Source: Asparagopsis taxiformis (lineage: Eukaryota > Rhodophyta > Florideophyceae > Bonnemaisoniales > Bonnemaisoniaceae). From it: DNA of 64,000 nucleotides. The DNA lies in contig JALQPE010002155.1 of assembly GCA_030407315.1 (NCBI GenBank), forward strand, positions 1 through 64,000, written 5' to 3'. Of this stretch, positions 56,240-64,000 are shown piece by piece. The notes under the pieces were generated by a model. That model was not told the origin of the DNA. It saw only the letters and a list, made by a program, of their open reading frames with translations, and did no database searches. Position 1 is the first letter of the stretch, and each line of letters begins with the position of its first letter. A program made the position numbers and the translations under genes.

Positions 56240-56940
56240 AGTTTGCGTACAACACTCATGTGCATTCGAGTACGGGCACGACGCCCTTCGACTTGATTCT
56301 CACGAATCCACCGCCACCGTTGGCGCTACACACGTCGGTAACGAACCGCGAACTACCCGAAGGGGGAGGACGAGCAACTTACGTCCTTGAGATTGCCACA
56401 ACGATGGATAACGCGTATCGAACGTTGAAGGTCGCGCAAGCACGTTACGAACGAAATTTTGACAAGCGAGTCAGAGTCTCGAATCGAAACATCCGCGCGG
56501 GAGAATACGTATTCATCGACCTGACGGACGGGACCAGGAAGGGCACGAAGCTCGGAAACCACGCGTTAGGACCGTTCCGCGTATTACGTAAAGACGTACA
56601 AACGTTCGTCATCCAACGAGGAGACGTAGTTGAACGCGTCAACTCCGACCGCGTCGCCTACGCACCTCCGCCCGAACTTCGGGCGGAGGTGCGTACGCGT
56701 TTTGAAAACGCACCCCCGCCGGAGCTGTACGATTCCACCGAGGCAGACCTCGAGAAGAACCGCAATGGTCCAACGTACGTAGTAGACGACCTACTCAACC
56801 ATCTCGTAGACGAAGATGACACGTTAGACTTCCTCGTGAAGTGGGTCGGGTATCGTAGCCCTACCCGGGAACCCCGCCGGAACGTATCTGAAGAGAGCGT
56901 CTCTCGATACTTCGCATGCGTGCGACGAACGTCAACGTGA
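56240..56940 (+). pseudogene. gypsy-2 integrase C-terminus and chromodomain
   Basis: FAYNTHVHSSTGTTPFDLIL continues the integrase after the stop. The GPFRVLRKD barrel follows, then a chromodomain, YVVDDLLNHLVDEDDTLDFL and VKWVGYRSPTREPRRN. A 37-bp palindrome (56659-56695) lies inside the coding frame and is translated. Confidence 0.85.
56659..56695. repeat. 37-bp palindrome within gypsy-2
   Basis: TACGCACCTCCGCCCGAA, one C, and its exact complement. It keeps the reading frame. Confidence 0.95.
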
Positions 56941-57475
56941 AAGGCCACGACGGCTCCCGGAAACGCACGCGAGCGTTGAAGAAGGAATCGAACGCGTACG
57001 CAGCGTTGTACGTTACAACAAAAGAAGGAGAAGAGCCGCACGAACGAGAAGTGAAGTCACAACGAGTGGTCGGGACGTCCACCCTTGCGTTGGGGGCGTG
57101 ATGCGTGCTAGAGCCGTCGCTCTGTTTCTTTTTCGACACCTTACGTTGGTGGAGGCACGAACGCCAGATTGGACGACGAGTCCATGCGCAAACGATTCAC
57201 ACGATGTGAAGAGCCACGACTGGCTAGACAACTTTGTCTGTCCCACCGTCATCGATGACGAAATCGCAGGCCACGAGCCAATGACGGTAACGAAAAGGGA
57301 CTCGAGTCACAACCTCAACGGTCCACGGATTGACAACACGTTTGATTTTTCGCGCGAAAAATATGATAACGTCAAGTGGGGCCAGCGGGCCATGGGCGCA
57401 CGACAAGAAAAATCGGGCCGATTACAGTGCGCCAACCTGGCGAAATCTCGGGGCAAGCGTTCCCCGAAAAATTCG

Positions 57476-57860
57476 CACTACTGAGTTTGAGATTAAGAAA
57501 AGTAGTAAATTTACTGCCTGAGGCAGTAAAAATCACTGCCTGAACAATTTGGTGCCTGAGGCAGTAAAATTACTATTTTAATTTTTTCATTGTTGGTGCC
57601 GCAGGCAGTAAAATGCAGAATTTCCCGGCAGTACGCGATGTAGCAAATCGCAGTACTGTGAGATAGCAAATTTTAGTAATTTCTGCTGGTATCCCAGGGT
57701 ATTAGTACAATGCAGTGATTTTTGATGATTTTTTCAATAGAATGTACTGCCGTACAGTACTGCCTTGGTAAATGACCAGGCACTAGAACCAGGCAGTAAA
57801 ATATACTGGCTCGGGCAGTGAATAGTACTGCCTGGAAGTACTGCTGTAATAATAATTGGT
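57476..57860 (+). repeat. GCAGT-rich repeat, copy 1
   Basis: It starts CACTACTGAGTTTGAGAT and contains TTTACTGCCTGAGGCAGTAA, a 10-bp-arm hairpin, and many TACTGCC/GGCAGTA motifs. The first roughly 270 bases match 63749-64000 in the same orientation. The CACTA start recalls CMC element ends, but a matching inverted end was not established. Confidence 0.8.
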
Positions 57861-58178
57861 GATAGGCATTTTCTGAGATACAAAATTGCAATAGTTATCC
57901 AGGATAGGGTCATTGTATAATGTGTTCGCATGTGAGTTTGAGTAGATAAGAGAGGAAACTGATGTGAAGCCAGTAGTGGTGAGAGCTGTAGAGGATCCGT
58001 GGTCACATGGAGATGACCGTTACGAAAAAAGTAGAGGTGAAAATCAGTCGTTTTCCGAGGATATGGATAGAGTAGGTGGCATTATTTGTTACTATTGTTA
58101 GCAATTAGCATTCTCGTAGTACTGAAACCGTTGGGAGGGACACACTGCGATTAGAACAAGAGTCGAAGCTTGACGGAA

Positions 58179-58572
58179 GATGGAATCTCAGCGTCGAGAG
58201 GAAAATCAAAACGACTGCCTTGCAGGGATTATTCGAGAGGGATTCAGGACAGTGACAGGGTAAGTTCGTCGCATTGGGGAGAGGATGGATGAAATCGACG
58301 ATGATCGAACGTCCCAACGCCAGCAAATCGAAAAGCTGGTGAGTTGCGTCGAATTTATAGTAGCGGAACTACAGGGTGTGAAAGACATCTGTGATGGTTT
58401 ATTACGTCAGGGTCAGGGTACTTCGAAGAAGGGGATGACCGACAAGGACAGGGACCGATTGCGCATCTCGCAGTCTGCAGAAATATCGTTTTCTTATAGT
58501 TTTCTGTGTGCATTATTTGGAACTGTTGTACCTTTGCTGGTCGACAAGATTGACGCCGGGGTGACAATTTAG
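58179..58572 (+). CDS. hypothetical protein, two segments
   Basis: A first segment (MESQRREENQNDCLAGIIRE) ends at GGGTAAGTTCG; a second (58285-58572, MDEIDDDRTSQRQQIEKLVS) continues to a hydrophobic end, SFSYSFLCALFGTVVPLLV. The gap is only about 25 bases, so a frameshift is likelier than an intron. The pattern is a short coiled coil with a C-terminal membrane-like segment. Function unknown. Confidence 0.35.
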
Positions 58573-58620
58573 ACTGACCATGGAATCTACGACCTCCGTG
58601 GGTGCAGGCTGCTCTCTGTC

Positions 58621-59703
58621 ATGATGTTTGCGAAGCAGAGCAATGTCAAGAGAGATGTGTTCCAATCCAACAGCGGGAAGAACAACATCGAGCTTCGTTT
58701 CCAGGTGGTGATGTCTCTCCTGAAGAAAATTCAGAAGGAAAAGTCGGGTACAAGCCGTACAGTGGAAGGATCGAGTTCTGGATGTGATTCGAATGCATTC
58801 AACGTATGGAAGGAAAACAAGTACATTCCGGACAAAATAATCGAAGAAATGGTTTATGGTGCCACTGGCGATGGCCGAAACCAGCCTTCAGGAAGCATTG
58901 ACGGAAGAGCTAGGAAGCGGAGGAAAACAGATGGAAATGGTGGACAATTGAGCAAGCGTGAAATATCTTTGGCTGTTTCGAAAGTGGTACTGACTAAGGT
59001 GCTCGGTTTCCTAAACAAGTCCAGAGAGCAAGTGCGTCATCGATTCCTTGTCGAACTGGTGTTCGCTCTAGTGTTGAAAAATGACGCATCTATCACTTTC
59101 GAGATTCCAACACAAGATCTCATTAGAGATATGGACATTATCCCCGATACCCTTGTGACAAACGGAAATCTAAGGCCCGAAGAACGGAAAGTTGTGGATG
59201 ACACGAATTCTGAAATCTTGATACAATTCATCGCTGAGCGGAAAGAGATGGTTGTCATCATTCAGTACGAAGTCGAGATATCGGGATGTGTGGCCAAAAG
59301 GATGATCCGAAGGAGAATCAATATCCTGGAGGTAGCCCTGAACACTGCAATTGCATTCCTCCAATGCTCGAGTAGAACGGTTTTTCTGCGACGTTGCTGC
59401 AATTCACTCAGATTTGTCTATGCAATCGCTTCAGGGATTCTGGGAATTTTCAAGGTACAGGCGGGTCAGACTTTCGAAGAAAGTGTACAGGACGAGTTCA
59501 AACTATTAGGGAAGGCGATGTTGCCGAGCGAGCGAATCTGTAAGAGGCATCTTTGCGAAGACGTACTTACAATTACCGAAGAAAAGTTCGATGAACCACA
59601 TTTGGAACAGAGGAGTGCAGCATTTGAGGAGGATAGTGGACATAGAGATGAAGAGAATGGTAGTGAAAGGTACACTGAAGTTTTCCTTGATGAGGAGGAT
59701 TGA
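58621..59703 (+). CDS. hypothetical protein, 360 residues, intact
   Basis: The frame starts MMFAKQSNVKRDV. It has a basic patch GRARKRRKTDGN near residue 98, which could be a nuclear signal, then a helical region (SKREISLAVSKVVLTKVLGF, HRFLVELVFALVLKND), an Ile/Val-rich middle, and an acidic tail ending VFLDEED. I recognise no family. It follows the small ORF at 58179 by 48 bases on the same strand, and both lie between two copies of the GCAGT repeat, so they may be cargo or proteins of that element. Confidence 0.5.
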   Translation: MMFAKQSNVKRDVFQSNSGKNNIELRFQVVMSLLKKIQKEKSGTSRTVEGSSSGCDSNAFNVWKENKYIPDKIIEEMVYGATGDGRNQPSGSIDGRARKRRKTDGNGGQLSKREISLAVSKVVLTKVLGFLNKSREQVRHRFLVELVFALVLKNDASITFEIPTQDLIRDMDIIPDTLVTNGNLRPEERKVVDDTNSEILIQFIAERKEMVVIIQYEVEISGCVAKRMIRRRINILEVALNTAIAFLQCSSRTVFLRRCCNSLRFVYAIASGILGIFKVQAGQTFEESVQDEFKLLGKAMLPSERICKRHLCEDVLTITEEKFDEPHLEQRSAAFEEDSGHRDEENGSERYTEVFLDEED

Positions 59704-60277
59704 TAATGGAAGCGTAAAAGTAAAGTTTCACAACCTTTGAAGTAAATTGGTTACTACGAGGGTGACTTAGGAGAAATAAAAACCAGTTAGATATGGAACT
59801 CCCTAGGATATGAGTGGAACATTTGCCACGTATTCCTTTGTGCACTGGAAGCAAAATCTATCGTGATTACTTTTTCAGCTCACTCTGCAACTGTAACACG
59901 TCATTTATACGACGACTGAGAGGTTCATGCTTTCATCAGCACTTCTCTATTAGCTTCGGGGCCAAATTACTCGCAAGCAATGCTGTAGCTCCACCTGATA
60001 TGGATATGAAATATGGAGCAGGTATCTATCGATACCATCGGTTTAATCGAGTTGAATAATTTTGAACAGTGGTTTAGACCCATCTAGAAAAGATAGAAAA
60101 AGTTTTACTTGGAGGCGACATCGTGTCCAGTAGGATGAGGTGCGACCCATGGGTCTACAGGAGAACTATTCTGTCGAGCGGTAACTCCAATCCTGTCTAG
60201 CTCGCTGCAGATAGTGTGTGCACTGAAGGTTCAGGCTGGTTGGTTCCAGTCGGATCATTGAGGGCGAGGTAGAGATA
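59704..60277. other. no gene seen
   Basis: AT-rich spacer without recognised features. Confidence 0.35.
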
Positions 60278-60625
60278 ATGAATGGTGAACATCCTTCCAA
60301 AAATGTAATCAAACTCATAGCAAATTATGAGCTTCCGGAGGACTGTACTCTTGCTATGATTGTGTGGGAGGAAGACATGTCTCCGACAACAAAGGCAGCT
60401 TTCCTTCTGAATACTGTAGAAGCTTCAATCCGAAATGAAATGGTATCCAAGCAGATAGGCATGAAACTCCTCTTCGAACCTGCATCTTACTTAATAGTTT
60501 GGCTGGGTACTAAAACCTTTGACCGTCATGCCTCCAAACTGATTAGTTTCGACTTCTCTCGGATACCTGACTGCACTTCGACAATGGTAAAACCGAGGAA
60601 TGGGATCAGCCCGTCGGGTCAGCCT
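60278..60625 (+). CDS. hypothetical ORF running into tandem repeats
   Basis: MNGEHPSKNVIKLIANYELP begins a protein-like frame of about 115 codons (MSPTTKAAFLLNTVEASIRN). Beyond about 60625 it is only translated repeat. Probably a truncated or decayed gene. No family was recognised. Confidence 0.3.
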
Positions 60626-60629
60626 ACAG

Positions 60630-61440
60630 CCAATGATAGTACTGTACCTGGCTTTTGCCATTGCAAAACTATACCCGGTATTATTTTGGGTGTACCAGGT
60701 CCAGGTGCAGCACTGCCATTGGCTAAAAGTGGCCAGCAGTCTGCCAGCCAATAGCAGGGCTGCACCTGGCTTTGCCATTGCAAAACTATAACCTGTATTA
60801 TTTTGGGTGTACCACGTCCAGGTGCAACAGTTCCATTGGCAAAAATCAGTCAGCCGACCGGTAGCCAATGGCAGTGCTGCATCTGGCTTTTACCATGGCA
60901 AAACTATACCCGGTATTATTTTGGGTCTGGTTAGTCCAGGCTTGGTCCTGAAAACGATGGACTCGGAACTGTGATTATCCCTAGCACTGCGCATACCGGC
61001 CCCCCCTAGAGCGAGGCCAATATGTGCAGAGGGTGTCCCATCTCGTCCGGTTATTGAGTGCATTGTACCGGTACAAGCCAAACCAAGTACAAACTCGCCA
61101 AACCAGGCCTGGTTTCGCAAAGAGAAAATAATACCGGGTATAGATTCTAGGTTTCATCGGCCAGTTACAGTGCACTCATAGGCTGGATGAGTTGGCTTCA
61201 ATGTGGCCAATGAGTGCATTGCACTTGTCTTGGTGGAGTGAAAACAATACCAGGTATAGATTTTGGGTTTCATCGGCCAGGTGCAGTACAATCATTGGTC
61301 GGCTGAGCTGGCTGGTGTGTGACCAATGAGTGCATTGCACCTGTTTTGGTGAAGTGAAAATAATTCCGGGTATAGATTTTGGGTTTCACCGGCCAGGTGC
61401 AGTGCACTCATAGGCGTAATCAGCTGGCTCCTGTTCGGCC
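60630..61440. repeat. dispersed and tandem 'CCAGGTGCAG' repeats, set 1
   Basis: About three units of 'acctggcttttgccat', 'actataccCGGTATTATTTTGGG' and 'ccaggtgcagcactgccatt' lie at 60640-60940. Three related units of about 110 bp follow at about 61120-61440, with the 'ataccgggtatag' block inverted relative to the first set. No coding function is apparent. Confidence 0.75.
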
Positions 61441-62190
61441 AAGGAGTGCGGGATAAATTTCCTAATCCTCGTACTGCCACCAAGTCACACGGGACATGTT
61501 GTATAATGGTTTTTACAGATTACAGGCCCAGTCTCACTACTCGCACTATATCACACCATCTCGGGTTCAAGTCCCGACGTACACAACACACACCTCACAC
61601 CTGACACGGCAATACCCCTTCGAATAAGCTTTTTGGCGGCGGTTTCCACAATGTCTTTTACCATTCCTTCACAACCTTAAATCAATCAGACTTGTCATTA
61701 ATAATGCAATTCTGCCTGCCACATTGCCATTCTCTTCCATACAAACTCAAACGCCAACTTGTACAAGTCTATTTACCACCTTGGTTCTTCAAGACAAACA
61801 ACTGAGGCTGCATCCCTATCCTCCTCATCACACACACACTCACGCAGACACATACAGGCACATTCCCAACCAAACATACAATCTCCCCTATCACTATCAA
61901 CTCCCATAAAGCGAAATAGCCTGCAATAGCCCACTATCCAGCCGCAAAGATAGATACATCATCGTGCACTTACCAAAAATCTTGTCGCATGACACCCAAA
62001 CTCCTCAAAAAGTTCATAGCATTAACCTCCACTTGAACCCCACCACAACAAAACATGAGCAGAACATGTCACTATCGTTTCTTTCTTGGTGATCCATATC
62101 TTCTATTCTGCGTAAATCAAACAACGTCCTACACAACAGCGCGCACAAATGGCCATTCCAAAGACCATCATCGGTGGAGAGGACGTGCGA
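61441..62190. other. no gene seen; weak tRNA-like B box
   Basis: 'tcgggttcaagtcccga' at 61560-61577 forms a perfect T-arm, and 'gtataatggtt' at 61501 looks like a D-arm, but no acceptor stem closes. It may be a tRNA-derived SINE head or chance. Confidence 0.25.
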
Positions 62191-62194
62191 GCTG

Positions 62195-62350
62195 TGTACC
62201 AGGTCCAGGTGCAGCAGTGCCATTGGCAGAAATTGGTCAGCCGACTGGCAGCCAATAGTAGTGTTACACCTGGCTTTTGCCATGGCAAAACTATACCCGG
62301 TATTATTTTGGGTGTACCAGGTCCAGGTGCAGCACTGCCATTGGCCAAAC
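62195..62350. repeat. 'CCAGGTGCAG' repeat, set 2
   Basis: This repeats the block at about 60640-60740 nearly base for base, including 'ctatacccggtattatttt', preceded by another 'ccaggtccaggtgcagcagt'. Confidence 0.8.
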
Positions 62351-62769
62351 GAGGAACGCCAACACTTAACGAGTGAGGGGGCATAGGTCGATAAGATGGA
62401 AAGGATGACGTTTGATGTTTGTCAAGTGGCTTTAGGGTGGGTCTACCAATCTTTGTATTGTGAGGTTGTGCCAGAACGTTGCAGTACATATCGCTTCGTG
62501 AGAGCCTTTTTTTTCACAGGAGATTAATGACGGCCTTGGTGAGGAGACATACTATGTTTAGTATGACGTCACAATTGAGGCACGGAAAGGCGTTGCATTG
62601 GTTGAGGCGGTTTCTTACCGGAAGGGTGTGAGTGGTTTTGGGACATTGCTAATGGATTTTTGTTTGTTGAAGGGCAATTGTGCGAATAGGTGTTGTACCA
62701 TGATACTTGTTTATTGGAATGTATACAGATAAGTCGCGTTTGCGCCTTTTGTAATGCCTTGAGTTCAGA

Positions 62770-63745
62770 ATGTATCATGCGATTGATCTAGTTGAATGAA
62801 TGCAGCCGATTTGCTAAAGTGCGAATTCCCAGTTCACTGCCTGGAATGCCATCGATTAGCTTACGGACGACTCTGTCCAAGAATATATCTCTGTCCTGTA
62901 GCATTGCAAGAGCCACTTCCCACCATGTTGCCTTCGATGTGTTCTGCTCCGATAAAATAGCTTCTAAGGACTTATCGGCACCATCATTTCATTCCACTTC
63001 TCTCCCTTCGGTGTCACCAGCTTCCATATTTGCCCCAGTTATATCGACATTGCCATCTGTATGAGCTTTAGGACGATTTTCATTATCCACATCACCCCCT
63101 GCGTTTGTCTTGCGAGTACGTTAAACATTGATGCCCGCTTCCCCTATTCTTTCAGAAATGTATCTAACATCTAAATCTCCCTCTGAATGAGCTGCTGAGG
63201 TGGTTTCTTCTACAATCAGAGGTTCTGGGGTGAGATTCTCACTTACCAATTTGTAGTCTGCTGAGGCCATCACGCGGTTGAGTTTCAATCCCAAGTTGTC
63301 ATGCGGAAGCGCTTGCTAGATCCATGTGTTATGCAGCATGACGGGAAGATCAATGCTTCCATCGATGAGGATCAGCAAGGGTCGAGACGAGGATGCAGTG
63401 ATTGAACCTGAAGACTCTGCAAAAATATTATTGCTACCAATGAGATCCTCGCGAATTCTGCGTTCGAGCATGTTGGCCACGAGTTGGGCAGGTCCGCCCT
63501 TTTGCGCGCGAATGATAGGCATGGCACCTAGGGTGACAATGGCGCAAAACAGGGAATCTACAATTGCGGCAACACTGCTTTCCACCTCTTCATTAGAAAC
63601 TTTGGGAGCAGTGAGAGCGGCGTAAGCATAAGATATGGCATATGTTTGTCGCAGCATTGTTAGCAGATTAGCAGAGACCGATTGGGTTCGGCTCGTTCCT
63701 GAAGGTCGATCGTTTGGTGTTGCTCCGCGAACTGTTCTTGAAGCA
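62770..63745 (-). pseudogene. Sly1/SCFD1 (Sec1/Munc18 family) gene fragment
   Basis: From about 63745 the minus strand reads VSANLLTMLRQTYAISYAYA, then SVAAIVDSLFCAIVTLGAMP, IIRAQKGGPAQLVANMLE, and RPLLILIDGSIDLPVMLHNT. These match the central part of Sly1, which binds syntaxins in ER-Golgi transport, including the [RP]LLIL[ILV]D and HHTW-type blocks. A TAG stands after HNTWI (63316-63318); the frame goes on as QALPHDNLGLKLNRV, then an acidic region with two more stops (about 63120 and 62985), and WWEVALAMLQDRDIFLDRVV. N- and C-terminal parts of the gene are missing. The fragment ends at the GCAGT repeat on its right, as expected for a captured or truncated host gene copy. Confidence 0.8.
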
Positions 63746-63748
63746 ACG

Positions 63749-64000
63749 CACTACTGAGTTTGAGATCAAAAAATGTAGTAAATTTACTGCCTGAGGCAGT
63801 AAAAATCACTGCCTGAGCAATGTAGTGCCTGAGGCAGTAAAATTACTATTTTAATTTTTTCAGTTCTAGTGCCGCAGGCAGTAAAATACAAAATTTCCTG
63901 GCAGTACGGTATGTAGCAGAATGCAGTACTGTACGATAGCAAATTCTAGTAATTTTTGCTGGTACCACAGGGCAGTAGTGCAATGCAGTGATTTTTGATG
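63749..64000 (+). repeat. GCAGT-rich repeat, copy 2 (runs off the window)
   Basis: It starts CACTACTGAGTTTGAGAT and follows copy 1 (57476 onward) with about 10 percent differences, including TTTACTGCCTGAGGCAGTAA. Confidence 0.85.

Larger units (their letters stand above)
52335..57101 (+). mobile_element. second Ty3/gypsy chromovirus, CpG-rich, interrupted
   Basis: Reverse transcriptase, RNase H, integrase and chromodomain follow in gypsy order on the plus strand. Base use (many ACG, CGA, CGT codons) is strikingly unlike the AT-rich surroundings and gypsy element 1. The stretch 53458-54579 between reverse transcriptase and RNase H does not belong to pol. LTRs could not be paired. Confidence 0.8.

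Noticed and set aside
57476..57979. A 500-bp MITE with ends CACTACTG...CAGTAGTG
   Set aside because: The inverted ends match over only eight bases and no target duplication flanks them.
61501..61585. tRNA-like sequence with D-arm and perfect T-arm
   Set aside because: No acceptor stem or anticodon arm can be formed; kept only as a weak SINE-like hint.

Overview
The window is eukaryotic nuclear DNA. The evidence is a SET domain, a Sec1/Sly1-type vesicle-trafficking gene fragment, chromodomain Ty3/gypsy and Ty1/copia retrotransposons, a PIF/Harbinger element and a Plavaka/CMC-like DNA transposase. No bacterial operons, rRNA genes or CRISPR arrays were seen. The large genes at the left end have long uninterrupted frames and almost no introns, in moderate-GC DNA surrounded by AT-rich, repeat-packed DNA. 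This would fit a red alga with a repeat-rich, intron-poor genome, but that assignment is a guess; another protist or a fungus is possible.

Layout. (1) 1-18136 is the most distinctive part. A ParB-like/2-oxoglutarate oxygenase gene (1550-5480, minus) is followed by a 6.8-kb element with inverted terminal repeats (5765-12553) whose only gene fuses a beta-class DNA methyltransferase to a SET domain (7144-10341, minus). Next comes a coiled-coil protein gene broken by two frameshifts (12737-15020, plus), convergent with an intact Plavaka/CMC-like transposase gene (15098-18136, minus). Nine copies of a roughly 0.3-0.5 kb repeat (here R480) surround the first two genes. All nine keep the same 16-bp palindrome. 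(2) 18.2-21.2 kb holds minisatellites and a perfect 38-bp palindrome. (3) 21.4-30.7 kb is a graveyard: a copia fragment, a broken Harbinger transposase with a Myb/SANT-like partner, and a second copia element interrupted by a solo LTR with a 5-bp target duplication. (4) 30.7-42.4 kb is gene-poor and AT-rich, with a few hypothetical genes, a decayed transposase-like remnant and a second copy of the same solo LTR. (5) 42441-47971 is a complete but inactivated Ty3/gypsy chromovirus with 259-bp LTRs. (6) 49.5-57.1 kb contains CpG-rich retroelement pieces and a second, frameshifted gypsy chromovirus. (7) 57.5-64.0 kb has two direct copies of a GCAGT-rich repeat that bracket unknown ORFs, tandem repeats and a Sly1/SCFD1 pseudogene fragment.

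How the genes may work together. The left block combines enzymes that could write a DNA methyl mark (methyltransferase), read or write a histone mark (SET), bind or process DNA (ParB-like) and oxidise a base or protein (2OG oxygenase), next to a transposase gene and a palindromic repeat that could be their binding site. Links between 2OG oxygenases of the TET/JBP group and KDZ or Plavaka transposons are known from fungi. The combination seen here, and its possible use by a mobile element to control chromatin, is inference.
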